A stretch of 64,000 bases of DNA, from positions 35,375-99,374 of the forward strand of contig JBMYWH010000006.1 of NCBI GenBank assembly GCA_049607205.1, in the 5' to 3' direction. Source of the stretch: JBELHR01 sp049607205. GTDB lineage: Bacteria > Bacteroidota > Bacteroidia > Flavobacteriales > Flavobacteriaceae. Numbering within the stretch: the stretch's first letter is position 1; each line of letters begins with the position of its first letter. This document shows positions 52,237-61,452 of this stretch, piece after piece. The notes below the pieces were generated by a model. That model saw only the letters and a list, made by a program, of their open reading frames with translations. It was not told the DNA's origin and searched no databases. A program made the position numbers and the translations under genes.

Positions 52237-54141
52237 CTATTTTACTTCTTCGAAGTCTACATCTTCTACTGCATCATCAGCTGCTCCACCTTGAGCACCT
52301 GCATCAGGCCCAGGTTGTCCAGCTCCTGCTCCTGCTCCTTGTTCTGCTTTATACATCTCTTCAGATGCTGCTTTCCAAGCTTCGTTAATTTTCTCCATTG
52401 CTGGATCAATTTGAGCAATATCTCCAGAAGCATGTGCTTTTTTCAACTCTTCTAAAGCTGCTTCAATTGGAGCTTTTTTATCAGCTGATAATTTATCACC
52501 GAATTCTTTCAATTGCTTTTCCGTTTGGAATACCATTTGATCAGCTCCGTTGATTTTTTCAGCCTTTTCTTTAGCTTCCTTATCTGCATCAGCATTTGCT
52601 TCTGCTTCTTGTTTCATTTTTTGAATTTCCTCTTCTGTTAGTCCAGATGAAGCTTCAATACGAATCTCTTGTGACTTGTTTGTTGCTTTATCCATTGCAG
52701 AAACTTTGATGATACCATTGGCATCAATATCAAATGTTACTTCAATTTGAGGAACTCCTCTTTGTGCTGGTGGAAGATCAGATAAGTGGAATTTACCAAT
52801 TGTCTTATTATCCGCTGCCATAGCGCGTTCACCTTGTAATACGTGAATTTCAACTGAAGGTTGGTTGTCCACTGCAGTAGAGAACACCTGAGATTTCTTA
52901 GTTGGGATCGTCGTGTTAGCTTCGATCAACTTCGTCATCACATTCCCCATAGTTTCAATACCTAATGAAAGTGGTGTTACATCTAATAAAAGAACGTCTT
53001 TTACATCTCCAGATAAAACTCCTCCTTGAATCGCTGCTCCAATCGCAACAACCTCATCAGGATTCACACCTTTATGTGGATCTTTTCCGAAGAATTTATT
53101 TACTTCATCTTGGATTACTGGAATACGAGTAGATCCTCCTACTAAGATTACCTCATCGATATCAGAAGTATCTAATCCTGCATCTTGTAAAGCTTTTTTC
53201 ACTGGCTCCATAGAACGTTTTACTAAAGAATCAGCTAATTGCTCAAACTTAGCACGAGTCAATGTTCTAACTAAGTGCTTAGGTCCTGAAGCCGTAGCAG
53301 TCACATATGGAAGGTTAATCTCAGTTTGCGTTGAAGAAGAAAGCTCAATTTTTGCTTTTTCAGCAGCTTCTTTTAAACGTTGAAGCGCCATAGCATCATC
53401 TCTTAAGTCAATACCTTCTTCTGTTTTAAATTCTTCAGCTAACCAGTCAATAATCACTTGATCAAAATCATCTCCACCTAAGTGAGTATCTCCGTTAGTT
53501 GAAAGTACTTCAAATACACCGTCACCAACTTCTAAGATTGAGATATCAAATGTACCTCCACCTAAATCGTATACAGCGATTTTTTCGTCTTTTCCTTTTT
53601 TATCAATTCCATAAGCTAAAGCTGCTGCTGTAGGCTCGTTTATAATACGTCTTACTTTTAAACCAGCGATTTCTCCAGCTTCTTTAGTCGCTTGACGTTG
53701 TGCATCATTAAAGTATGCAGGAACAGTAATAACAGCTTCCGTTACGTCTTGTCCTAAATAATCCTCAGCAGTTTTCTTCATTTTCTGAAGTGTCATTGCT
53801 GAAATTTCTTGTGGCGTATACAAACGACCATCTATATCAATACGAGGTGTATCATTGTCTCCTTTCACTACTGAATAAGGAACTCTTTCTGCCTCATTTT
53901 TAGATTCTGAAAATTTATTACCCATAAAACGCTTTACCGAATAAATTGTTTTCATTGGGTTGGTTACTGCTTGTCTTTTAGCAGGATCTCCAATCTTACG
54001 TTCTCCTCCTTCTACGAAGGCTACGATAGATGGTGTGGTTCTTTTTCCCTCTGCGTTAGGGATTACTACTGGCTCATTTCCTTCCATTACGGCTACACAT
54101 GAATTCGTAGTACCTAAATCAATTCCTATAATTTTACTCAT
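52237..54141 (-). CDS. dnaK: Chaperone protein DnaK (Hsp70)
   Basis: 634 residues. The N-terminal ATPase starts IIGIDLGTTNSCVAVMEG, continues with the IAVYDLGGGTFDISILEVG block, and has DEVILVGGSTRIPVIQ. The substrate domain has LLDVTPLSLGIETMGNV, and the C-terminal lid ends in an acidic, Gly/Ala-rich tail with VEDVDFEEVK. It folds and refolds proteins with ATP. dnaJ and grpE are not adjacent. Confidence 0.99.
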   Translation of the reverse strand: MSKIIGIDLGTTNSCVAVMEGNEPVVIPNAEGKRTTPSIVAFVEGGERKIGDPAKRQAVTNPMKTIYSVKRFMGNKFSESKNEAERVPYSVVKGDNDTPRIDIDGRLYTPQEISAMTLQKMKKTAEDYLGQDVTEAVITVPAYFNDAQRQATKEAGEIAGLKVRRIINEPTAAALAYGIDKKGKDEKIAVYDLGGGTFDISILEVGDGVFEVLSTNGDTHLGGDDFDQVIIDWLAEEFKTEEGIDLRDDAMALQRLKEAAEKAKIELSSSTQTEINLPYVTATASGPKHLVRTLTRAKFEQLADSLVKRSMEPVKKALQDAGLDTSDIDEVILVGGSTRIPVIQDEVNKFFGKDPHKGVNPDEVVAIGAAIQGGVLSGDVKDVLLLDVTPLSLGIETMGNVMTKLIEANTTIPTKKSQVFSTAVDNQPSVEIHVLQGERAMAADNKTIGKFHLSDLPPAQRGVPQIEVTFDIDANGIIKVSAMDKATNKSQEIRIEASSGLTEEEIQKMKQEAEANADADKEAKEKAEKINGADQMVFQTEKQLKEFGDKLSADKKAPIEAALEELKKAHASGDIAQIDPAMEKINEAWKAASEEMYKAEQGAGAGAGQPGPDAGAQGGAADDAVEDVDFEEVK

Positions 54142-54249
54142 AACTTTATCTATATAATATTTTAATTTCTATTGTTTTGTAATCAAATACGGATTGTATA
54201 AGTCAAGATGTGTGCCAAAACCTTTTTGGGCCAATTTTAAGTATATAAC

Positions 54250-54315
54250 TGACAAAACACAGCTACAATTGTGACAAGCTGACATAAAACAGTTTTATTT
54301 CTACCACTATTGACA
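54250..54315. repeat. Four TGACA repeats between dnaK and sdaA
   Basis: TGACA occurs at 54250-54254, 54272-54276, 54280-54284 and 54311-54315, all in the same direction. The last two extend to TGACATAAA and lie 31 bases apart, about three helical turns. They may be a regulatory array for dnaK or sdaA. Confidence 0.35.
54284..54298. promoter_or_regulatory. Inverted repeat in the dnaK-sdaA gap
   Basis: ATAAAAC and GTTTTAT are exact complements around a single central A. It overlaps the third TGACA repeat by one base. This could be a dimer-binding operator for dnaK or sdaA. Confidence 0.4.
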
Positions 54316-54365
54316 TAAAGTTTGCGGAATTCACAAATTTAAGCTGAAAATTTAGCTCAAATTTC

Positions 54366-54373
54366 TACATTTG
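54366..54373 (+). promoter_or_regulatory. Promoter -7 box of sdaA
   Basis: TACATTTG matches TAnnTTTG and ends 16 bases before the ATG at 54390. Just upstream, AAATTTAAGCT (54335-54345) and AAATTTAGCT (54348-54357) form a direct repeat that may be an operator. Confidence 0.45.
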
Positions 54374-54389
54374 TCAAAATTAAAGACGG

Positions 54390-55811
54390 ATGAATGCCAT
54401 AAGTATTTTTGACATGCTTAAAATTGGAGTTGGACCTTCCAGCTCACACACTTTAGGGCCTTGGAGGGCTGCACAAGCTTGGTTAGACTCTTTAGAGAAT
54501 CAACTCTCTGAAGTACAACATATCAAAATCACACTGTTTGGTTCTCTTTCTTTAACAGGAAAGGGCCATGCAACCGATATTGCCATACTTCTTGGTCTGA
54601 CAGGAGCTGACCCGGTAACGTTTGATACAGATTTAATTGATGAAACTGTAAATCTGATCAAAACATTTAAACGCATCAATCTAAAAGGAGTACATCAAAT
54701 CGATTTCGACTTTGACCAAGATTTGGTTTTCAATAACAGTTACAAACCGGAACATGCAAACGCCATGTGCTTTGAAGCTGAATTAAAAGATGGAAGCACT
54801 ATTATAAATCATTATTATTCTCTTGGAGGAGGTTTTATTGCCAATGAAACGCAAATTGATCAAGACTCAAGTCAAAATCAAGACCAGATCAACCTCCCCT
54901 TTCCTATTCGAAGTGCCGCGGAATTATTGACACATTGTAAAAATGAAAATCTCTCTATTTCTCAAATTGTTCAAGCCAATGAACGTCATTGGAAATCAGA
55001 TCAAGAAATCGACAGAGATATCCAAGCAGTTTGGAATGTCATGTTGGAGGCCATGTATGAAGGCTGTCATAAAGAAGGAATACTCCCAGGTGGCTTACAT
55101 GTAAAACGTCGCGCCTTTAAAACTCATAAAAAACTAATCAAGAATCCTGGAAATTATGAGCTTGAAAACTGGATAGACACCATTAGACATACCGAAGTTA
55201 AATTTAGAGAAATCCTACAATGGGTAAGCTGTTTTGCCTTAAGTGTTAACGAAGTAAATGCTTCTTTAGGAAGAGTGGTCACCGCTCCAACTAATGGATC
55301 TGCTGGAGTAATTCCCGCAGTACTTATGTATTATCTAGTTATAGAAGATCATCAAGCATCGTTCGAAGACATCAAGAAATTTTTATTTGTTGCCGGTGAA
55401 ATAGGCTGTATCTTTAAAAAGAACTCAACCATTTCAGCAGCTATGGGGGGCTGTCAGGCTGAAATTGGCGTTTCTTCTGCCATGGCCGCCGCTGCCTTGT
55501 GTGAACTTTTAGGAGGAAGTCCAGATCAAGTCACATCAGCTGCAGAAATCGCAATGGAACATCACTTAGGACTCACCTGTGACCCTATCGGAGGCCTAGT
55601 ACAAATTCCTTGTATAGAGCGAAATTCTATGGGAGCAATCAAAGCTATAAATGCCGCAAACCTAGCCCTTGAAAATGAAGAAAATCAATCAAAAGTGAGT
55701 TTAGATGAAGTTATATCTACAATGTGGAAAACCGCCCAAGACATGCATTCCAATTATAAGGAAACTGCCCAAGGCGGCTTAGCTATTTCAGTAGGTTTGG
55801 CAGATTGTTAA
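54390..55811 (+). CDS. sdaA: L-serine ammonia-lyase, iron-sulfur type, single chain
   Basis: 473 residues combining the beta domain (KIGVGPSSSHTLGPWRAA at the N-terminus, a conserved loop) and the alpha domain, as in E. coli SdaA. The cysteines in GEIGCIF, MGGCQAEIG and LTCDPIGGLVQIPC are the probable iron-sulfur ligands. It converts serine to pyruvate and ammonia. Its stop is directly adjacent to the stop of the convergent yaaA gene, with no base between. Confidence 0.96.
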   Translation: MNAISIFDMLKIGVGPSSSHTLGPWRAAQAWLDSLENQLSEVQHIKITLFGSLSLTGKGHATDIAILLGLTGADPVTFDTDLIDETVNLIKTFKRINLKGVHQIDFDFDQDLVFNNSYKPEHANAMCFEAELKDGSTIINHYYSLGGGFIANETQIDQDSSQNQDQINLPFPIRSAAELLTHCKNENLSISQIVQANERHWKSDQEIDRDIQAVWNVMLEAMYEGCHKEGILPGGLHVKRRAFKTHKKLIKNPGNYELENWIDTIRHTEVKFREILQWVSCFALSVNEVNASLGRVVTAPTNGSAGVIPAVLMYYLVIEDHQASFEDIKKFLFVAGEIGCIFKKNSTISAAMGGCQAEIGVSSAMAAAALCELLGGSPDQVTSAAEIAMEHHLGLTCDPIGGLVQIPCIERNSMGAIKAINAANLALENEENQSKVSLDEVISTMWKTAQDMHSNYKETAQGGLAISVGLADC

Positions 55812-56573
55812 TTAACGTGTAAACACCAAGTTAGTCTCATCAGAAAGACTTGCATCCAAGGCATAACCATCAAGGTCGAATTGCTTTATTTGATCTATGG
55901 TAGACACCTTATTTAAGGCACAGTATCTAACCATCAATCCTCTGGCTTTCTTAGCAAAGAAACTGATCATCTTCAGTTTTCCATCTTTGTAATCCTGGAA
56001 TTGAGGAGTGATTACAGGTACATTCATGTTTTTTAAGTCCAATGCTTTAGAGTACTCATTACTGGCAAGATTGAGCAAAAAATCACCTTCTTCGGTAAAT
56101 GCATCATTCATGGCAGGGGTTAAGATAGGCTTCCAGAATCCATAAAGATTTTTTGCCTTGCCCACAGGAAGTTTAGTTCCCATCTCTAAACGATATGGTA
56201 AAATAAAATCGAGTGGTCTAAGCATCCCGTATAAACCAGATAAAATATTTAAATTCTCTTGAAGATATCCAACCTGTTCTTGAGAGAGGTGATCCACATC
56301 GATTCCCTGGTAAACGTCACCGGTAAATGCATAAACCGCCGGCCGAGAACTTGAAGCTGAATAGTCCAGCTCCCAGTCTTGATTTCTTTCCCAATTAAGC
56401 TCAGAAAGTTTATCCGAAATCTTCATTAACTCCCCTAGCTTTTTAGGTTTAATTCTCTTCAAAGGCTTCATGATCTTAGCACTCTGCTCTAAATAAAGTG
56501 GGTGCTCAAAACTAAAATTCGGAATCTCTCTTTCGAAGTCAAGAGATTTAGCAGGTGAAATTATAATTTTCAT
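55812..56573 (-). CDS. yaaA: YaaA-family peroxide stress protein
   Basis: 253 residues from the ATG at 56573, which gives the family start MKIIISPAKSLDF; a frame opening at 56615 would add an unmatched tail. The family (DUF328) binds DNA and limits iron-driven damage after peroxide in E. coli. The conserved blocks LSGLYGMLRPLDFILPYRLEMG and NLASNEYSKALD are present. It overlaps the RluD-type gene by four bases (ATGA). Confidence 0.94.
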   Translation of the reverse strand: MKIIISPAKSLDFEREIPNFSFEHPLYLEQSAKIMKPLKRIKPKKLGELMKISDKLSELNWERNQDWELDYSASSSRPAVYAFTGDVYQGIDVDHLSQEQVGYLQENLNILSGLYGMLRPLDFILPYRLEMGTKLPVGKAKNLYGFWKPILTPAMNDAFTEEGDFLLNLASNEYSKALDLKNMNVPVITPQFQDYKDGKLKMISFFAKKARGLMVRYCALNKVSTIDQIKQFDLDGYALDASLSDETNLVFTR

Positions 56574-57613
56574 TCTTCGTATTTTTCTAAACTGTTCGCG
56601 GCATAATTTCTCCAACGATCAATTAAATTCGACATATCATCAGGCAATTCTGAACTAAAACTCATGCGTTTTCCTGATACGGGATGTGTAAAGGCTAAAG
56701 TCTTTGCGTGTAAGGCTTGCCTAGGGCATACAGCAAAGCAATTATCTACGAATTGTTTGTATTTAGTAAAGGTAGTTCCCTTTAAGATTTGATCTCCACC
56801 ATAGCGCGCATCATTAAACAAGGTATGACCTATAAACTTCATATGTGCCCTAATTTGATGTGTTCTACCTGTCTCCAATTGACATTGTACTAAAGTCACA
56901 TAACCAAATCGCTCTAGGACCTTATAATGAGTTACCGCCGGTTTACCGAAATCACCCTCTGGAAACACATTCATCTGTAAACGATTCTTTAAATGTCTAC
57001 CAATATGACCTTCGATTCTACCTTCCTCTTCTTCAATATTCCCCCAAACCATGGCTACATAGAGACGGTCTGTCGTTTTCTCAAAGAATTGATTGGCCAG
57101 ATGCGCCATAGCGTACTCGGTTTTTGCAACCACTAGAAGTCCTGAAGTGTCCTTATCAATTCGATGCACTAACCCAGGACGTTCATTAGAATTATTCGGA
57201 AGGTTCTCTACATGATAAATCAAAGCATTCACCAAGGTCCCTTGATAATTCCCATGCCCAGGATGTACAACCATTCCTGCTGGTTTATTTACAACCATCA
57301 GCACATCATCCTCATAGACTATGTCCAAAGGAATATCTTCTGCTACCAATAAATTTTCATGAGGAGGATGGGCCAAAACCACTCGAACAACGTCCTTAGG
57401 TTTCACCTTATAGTTAGATTTAACCGGAACATCATTCACCCATACATTTCCAGCCTTAGCGGCTAACTGCACCTTATTTCTTGTTGCATTTTCAATGAAA
57501 TTCATCAAAAACTTATCTACTCTTAAAGGAACTTGTCCCTCATGAGCCTCATATCTAAAATGCTCATAAAGTCCTTCCTGTTCTAAATCTTCTGCTCCGT
57601 GTTTATCTTCCAT
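56570..57613 (-). CDS. Pseudouridine synthase, RluD/RluA family
   Basis: 347 residues: an S4 RNA-binding domain (about 25-85), then the synthase domain with HRIDKDTSGLLVVAKT (catalytic Asp in HRIDKDTSG, about residue 152), GRTHQIRAHMKFIGH and NDARYGGDQ. It probably modifies 23S rRNA near positions 1911/1915/1917 like RluD, judging by S4 presence and length, but RluC is possible. It overlaps the PASTA gene by eleven bases. Confidence 0.92.
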   Translation of the reverse strand: MEDKHGAEDLEQEGLYEHFRYEAHEGQVPLRVDKFLMNFIENATRNKVQLAAKAGNVWVNDVPVKSNYKVKPKDVVRVVLAHPPHENLLVAEDIPLDIVYEDDVLMVVNKPAGMVVHPGHGNYQGTLVNALIYHVENLPNNSNERPGLVHRIDKDTSGLLVVAKTEYAMAHLANQFFEKTTDRLYVAMVWGNIEEEEGRIEGHIGRHLKNRLQMNVFPEGDFGKPAVTHYKVLERFGYVTLVQCQLETGRTHQIRAHMKFIGHTLFNDARYGGDQILKGTTFTKYKQFVDNCFAVCPRQALHAKTLAFTHPVSGKRMSFSSELPDDMSNLIDRWRNYAANSLEKYEE

Positions 57614-58157
57614 TTCCGTCTCCTAATATCAAATCAATTACAGCAAATTTCGGGATTTTATCCCCTTCTTTTACTTCTTCTGAGTTAAACTTCATCCCTC
57701 TTACCACATCAAGCCCTATATCTTCGACATATTCATATTCTCCAATATTAAACCCTGAAGCTTTTAATTCAGAAAGTGCTTGACGTTTCGTTTTTCCTAT
57801 CACCTTAGGAAGGGCTATTTTTTGAAAAGCACTTGGATTCAAAGTCAAATATATTTTTCTCTGCTCCTTTACATTTTCTCCTGCTAAAGGTCTTTGTTCT
57901 AAAACCGATAAAGGTGGATAAGCCGGGTTAAAACTAGCTGAATCTAAAACTTCATAACGCAAATTCAAATCTTTTAGTGTTTGATCTGCCTGAGCGATAC
58001 TCAACTTAGATAAATCCGGTACTTGAATCTTTCTTCCGTGGTCTGTAGTCACTTCTAAGTACTTTATGGTGCCAAAAAGTAAAGCCAACAGCACGACTCC
58101 TGCAATTACAAGGTTGATCAAAAATGTTTTGCTTATCAAAAATTTTCCAAAGCTCAT
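57603..58157 (-). CDS. PASTA-domain membrane protein
   Basis: 184 residues with one N-terminal helix (about 12-30) and two PASTA-like repeats (about 40-108 and 113-183) marked by VPDLSKLSIAQADQTLKDLN and LPKVIGKTKRQALSELKASG. PASTA domains sense peptidoglycan fragments or stabilise division proteins. There is no kinase domain. It is the first gene of a three-gene minus operon. TATCTTTG at 58174-58181 is a good promoter box. Confidence 0.88.
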   Translation of the reverse strand: MSFGKFLISKTFLINLVIAGVVLLALLFGTIKYLEVTTDHGRKIQVPDLSKLSIAQADQTLKDLNLRYEVLDSASFNPAYPPLSVLEQRPLAGENVKEQRKIYLTLNPSAFQKIALPKVIGKTKRQALSELKASGFNIGEYEYVEDIGLDVVRGMKFNSEEVKEGDKIPKFAVIDLILGDGNGR

Positions 58158-58173
58158 AGGGTACGTTTTTTGA

Positions 58174-58181
58174 CAAAGATA
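58174..58181 (-). promoter_or_regulatory. Promoter -7 box of the PASTA-rluD-yaaA operon
   Basis: TATCTTTG on the minus strand matches TAnnTTTG, 16 bases before the ATG at 58157. Confidence 0.5.
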
Positions 58182-58203
58182 TAAACCTTTAATTTATATT
58201 TGA

Positions 58204-58211
58204 TAAATTTG
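58204..58211 (+). promoter_or_regulatory. Promoter -7 box of the ddl operon
   Basis: TAAATTTG matches TAnnTTTG, 19 bases before the ATG at 58231. It is divergent with the box at 58174-58181, 22 bases away. Confidence 0.45.
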
Positions 58212-58230
58212 TTTAGATAAGCATAATTTG

Positions 58231-59205
58231 ATGAAAAAAACAGTAGCGATAATTATGGGAGGCTACTCCTCAGAACATGATATTTCCATTAAAAGTGGAG
58301 AAATTGTATATGAATATATTGACCGTGAACTATACATACCCTACAAAGTCCATATTCAAAAAGATTCTTGGGCTTTAGTTAACGATCAAGGTCAACGATT
58401 TGAAATTGACAAAAATGATTTTTCTGCTCTGATAGAAGGTCAAAAGATAAACTTCGACCTCGTATTTAATGCCATTCATGGAGCACCAGGAGAAAATGGT
58501 CAATTCCTTGCCTATCTTGAGCTTTTAGGAATTTCCCATAGTTCGGCTCCATTTTATCAAATGGCCTTGACCTTTAACAAAAGAGATTGCTTAAGTGTTG
58601 CGCAGAAATATGGCATTTCTACGGCAAAGAGTATTTATCTGAACCAAGGAGACTCTATTGATCCTGTTTATATCGAAAAGGAATTAGGTTTTCCTTTATT
58701 CGTAAAGCCTAATAATGCTGGATCTAGTTATGGTATCTCAAAAGTTTATAACACTAATGAATTACTTCAAGGGATTGAAAAGGCCTATATAGAAGACCAA
58801 GAAATTATTTTAGAATCTTTTCTAGAGGGCACCGAGGTCTCTGTAGGTGTTATTTCCTTACCGGAAGGACCTATGGTCTTGCCTATGACCGAGATTGTAA
58901 GTGAAAATGACTTTTTTGATTATGAAGCTAAATACGAGGGTAAATCTCAGGAGATTACTCCAGCACGAATCTCAAAAGAAATGAAAGAAATTATAGAAAA
59001 TAAAGCAGTACACCTATATAATAAATTTGGCATGAAAGGTTTTTCACGTTCTGAATTCATCATTGTTGAGGATGAACCTTATTTCTTGGAGATGAATACG
59101 GTTCCTGGACTTACGCTACAGAGTATACTTCCACAGCAAGCTGCTAAAGCGGGCATTAATTTAAGAGATTTAATTCACAGTGCATTAATCCAATCCCAAT
59201 CATGA
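58231..59205 (+). CDS. ddl: D-alanine--D-alanine ligase
   Basis: 324 residues from the ATG at 58231; a TTG three bases earlier is in frame but is less likely. The ATP-grasp features are clear: GGYSSEHDISIKSG at the N-terminus, FPLFVKPNNAGSSYGISKV, a FLEGTEVSVGVI loop and FSRSEFIIVEDEPYFLEMNTVPGLT with the metal-binding Glu and Asn. It makes the D-Ala-D-Ala end of peptidoglycan precursors. It overlaps coaD by four bases. Confidence 0.97.
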   Translation: MKKTVAIIMGGYSSEHDISIKSGEIVYEYIDRELYIPYKVHIQKDSWALVNDQGQRFEIDKNDFSALIEGQKINFDLVFNAIHGAPGENGQFLAYLELLGISHSSAPFYQMALTFNKRDCLSVAQKYGISTAKSIYLNQGDSIDPVYIEKELGFPLFVKPNNAGSSYGISKVYNTNELLQGIEKAYIEDQEIILESFLEGTEVSVGVISLPEGPMVLPMTEIVSENDFFDYEAKYEGKSQEITPARISKEMKEIIENKAVHLYNKFGMKGFSRSEFIIVEDEPYFLEMNTVPGLTLQSILPQQAAKAGINLRDLIHSALIQSQS

Positions 59206-59654
59206 GAAAAGCAGTTTTTCCAGGATCCTTTGATCCTATAACTAATGGGCATCTTGACATTATTAAGAGAGCCCTTCCTCTATTTGATCAAATAGTCATC
59301 GCCATCGGTAAAAATGCCGACAAGAAATATATGTTCGATCTGGAACGTCGTAAAGATTTCATAAATGAAGCTCTTGGAGATGAACCTAAAATTGTCATAG
59401 ACACTTACAGTGGATTAACTGTAGATTATTGTTTGTCTAATGATATAGACTTCATTCTACGAGGACTTAGAAATCCGGCAGATTTTGAATTTGAAAAGGC
59501 CATTGCCATTACCAATAGAAAGCTTAAAGGTATAGAGACTATTTTTCTACTAACTAGTGCAGAAACCTCATTTATAAGCAGCAGTATTGTTCGCGATATC
59601 ATTAGAAATGGTGGGAGTGCACAAGAATTTATCCCATTTAATTTACCCCTATGA
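59202..59654 (+). CDS. coaD: Phosphopantetheine adenylyltransferase
   Basis: 150 residues. The nucleotidyltransferase motif GSFDPITNGHLDI (8-20) contains the TxxH site. RGLRNPADFEFE and the SFISSSIVRDI loop are conserved. It makes dephospho-CoA from phosphopantetheine and ATP. It overlaps ddl and the peptidase gene by four bases on each side, so all three are coupled. Confidence 0.97.
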   Translation: MRKAVFPGSFDPITNGHLDIIKRALPLFDQIVIAIGKNADKKYMFDLERRKDFINEALGDEPKIVIDTYSGLTVDYCLSNDIDFILRGLRNPADFEFEKAIAITNRKLKGIETIFLLTSAETSFISSSIVRDIIRNGGSAQEFIPFNLPL

Positions 59655-61393
59655 AATATTTCCAATTTGTAGTCCTAGTGCTAATAGTATTGACCTCATG
59701 TCAAAAACCTGCGCTAAACCCAGAAGAATTTCAAACTCAATTTGAGAAGAGTGATGGAGCCGAAACAGCTACGTATGCTGAGCTTGTTGATTTTTATAAG
59801 CGACTAGACCTCGCCTCTGAAAATATTAGGTTGACTCCTATAGGTCAAACTGATTCAGGCAAACCACTACACCTAGTTCAATTTAATGCTCAAGGTAATT
59901 TTGAAGCCTCTAAAGAGCAGTACAAACTGCTTATTAATAATGGAATTCACCCCGGTGAATCTGACGGTATTGATGCCAGTATGATGTTGTTTAGAGACCT
60001 AGCCTCTGAAAAAATTAAGTTAGATAATCCTAAACTTTTAATTAGCGCTATAGTAGTCTATAATGTAGGAGGAGCTTTAAATAGAAACTCAACAACACGT
60101 GCCAACCAAAATGGCCCAGTTTCTTATGGCTTTAGAGGGAACGCAAGAAATTTTGACCTCAACAGAGACTTTATCAAAGCAGATACAGAGAATGCTAGAA
60201 GTTTTGCTCAAGTTTACCATAGCATTAAACCAGATTTATTTATTGACAATCATGTAAGTAATGGTGCGGATTATCAATATGTCATCACCCATCTATTCAC
60301 TCAACACAATAAATTGGCGGGCCCACTTGGAGCATTTTTGGATCAAACCTGGCAACCCTATTTAGAGCAAGCCATGGCTGATGATAAGTACCCTATCACT
60401 CCTTATGTAAATGTATTCGGTAGAACGCCCGATCCTAAAGGTTTCAGTCAATTTATGGATTACCCAAGATATTCAACTGGATATACTAGCTTATTCAACA
60501 CCTTGGGAATGATGGTAGAAACACATATGCTCAAACCTTATAAAGATCGTGTATTATCAACCTATATCTTACTTGAAAACAATCTTGACTTTTTAAATCT
60601 ATATGGAAAGCAAATTAAAGAGCTAAGAAAAAAGCAAGATTCTTATTACAGAAATATTGATTTATACCCACTGAAATATTCCATTGATTATGGCTCAAAA
60701 GTTAGCTTAGATTTTCTAGGCTATGAGGGAACAACAGAAAAAAGTGAGGTCACTACGGGATCACGATTAAAATACCATCATGATAAACCTTTTGAAAAAA
60801 AAGTTGACTATTTTAATCAAATGATTGCATCGTCCTTTGTAGAAGTTCCTGAATACTTCGTAGTCCCTAAAGGTTTTTGGCCGGTGATCAACCGCCTAAA
60901 AGAAAATAAAATCAAATTCAAAAGATTAGCAAAAGACAGTATAATCGAAGTTCGAGTTAAGCATATATCAAAATTTGAAACAAGAACAAATGCTTACGAG
61001 GGACATTACCCTCATTATAATACAAATACAGTGAGCTCCATTGATAACATTCAGTTTTACAAAGGTGATTACTTAATTCCTCTAAATCAAGAAGGAATGA
61101 GATACCTAATGGAAACACTAGAACCAGAGGCAATCGACTCCTTTTTCAATTGGAATTATTTTGACACTATTTTGCAACAAAAGGAAGGCTTCTCTTCATA
61201 CGTTTTTGAGGACTATGCGCTAGAATTCCTCAATGAACATCCTAAAATAAAATCTGAATTTAATCAAAAATTGAAAAGTGATTCTGATTTTGCCTCCAAG
61301 CCTTATGTACAATTAAGATGGATTTTTACCCATAGTGATCTATATGAAAAAGCGCATTTGAGGTATCCTGTTTTTGCTATTCTTAAAAACTGA
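59651..61393 (+). CDS. M14-family zinc carboxypeptidase, lipoprotein
   Basis: 580 residues. The signal peptide ends LTSC with Cys17, a lipobox. Zinc ligands are His100 and Glu103 in INNGIHPGESDG and His201 in LFIDNHVSNG; the catalytic glutamate candidate is Glu290 in GMMVETHML. RNFDLNRDF lies between. The second half has no clear domain. M14 enzymes remove C-terminal residues from peptides; in Bacteroidota similar ones act in the envelope. It ends the ddl-coaD operon. Confidence 0.92.
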   Translation: MKYFQFVVLVLIVLTSCQKPALNPEEFQTQFEKSDGAETATYAELVDFYKRLDLASENIRLTPIGQTDSGKPLHLVQFNAQGNFEASKEQYKLLINNGIHPGESDGIDASMMLFRDLASEKIKLDNPKLLISAIVVYNVGGALNRNSTTRANQNGPVSYGFRGNARNFDLNRDFIKADTENARSFAQVYHSIKPDLFIDNHVSNGADYQYVITHLFTQHNKLAGPLGAFLDQTWQPYLEQAMADDKYPITPYVNVFGRTPDPKGFSQFMDYPRYSTGYTSLFNTLGMMVETHMLKPYKDRVLSTYILLENNLDFLNLYGKQIKELRKKQDSYYRNIDLYPLKYSIDYGSKVSLDFLGYEGTTEKSEVTTGSRLKYHHDKPFEKKVDYFNQMIASSFVEVPEYFVVPKGFWPVINRLKENKIKFKRLAKDSIIEVRVKHISKFETRTNAYEGHYPHYNTNTVSSIDNIQFYKGDYLIPLNQEGMRYLMETLEPEAIDSFFNWNYFDTILQQKEGFSSYVFEDYALEFLNEHPKIKSEFNQKLKSDSDFASKPYVQLRWIFTHSDLYEKAHLRYPVFAILKN

Positions 61394-61411
61394 TAATAGT
61401 CAGTATATTAC

Positions 61412-61444
61412 ATTTTAAGGTGCTTTAATTTTACCGCTTAAAAT
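61412..61444. repeat. Inverted repeat upstream of the first YceI gene
   Basis: ATTTTAAG (61412-61419) and CTTAAAAT (61437-61444) are exact complements with a 17-base gap. It ends eight bases before the ATG. It could be a promoter operator or a leader hairpin. Confidence 0.4.
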
Positions 61445-61452
61445 ACAACGGT

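Noticed and set aside
54142..54389. A possible CIRCE/HrcA element upstream of dnaK
   Set aside because: No TTAGCACTC-N9-GAGTGCTAA-like sequence exists; the repeats present have different cores.
58204..58230. Leaderless start for ddl
   Set aside because: The promoter box ends 19 bases before the ATG, so a short leader is expected, unlike the N4 cases.
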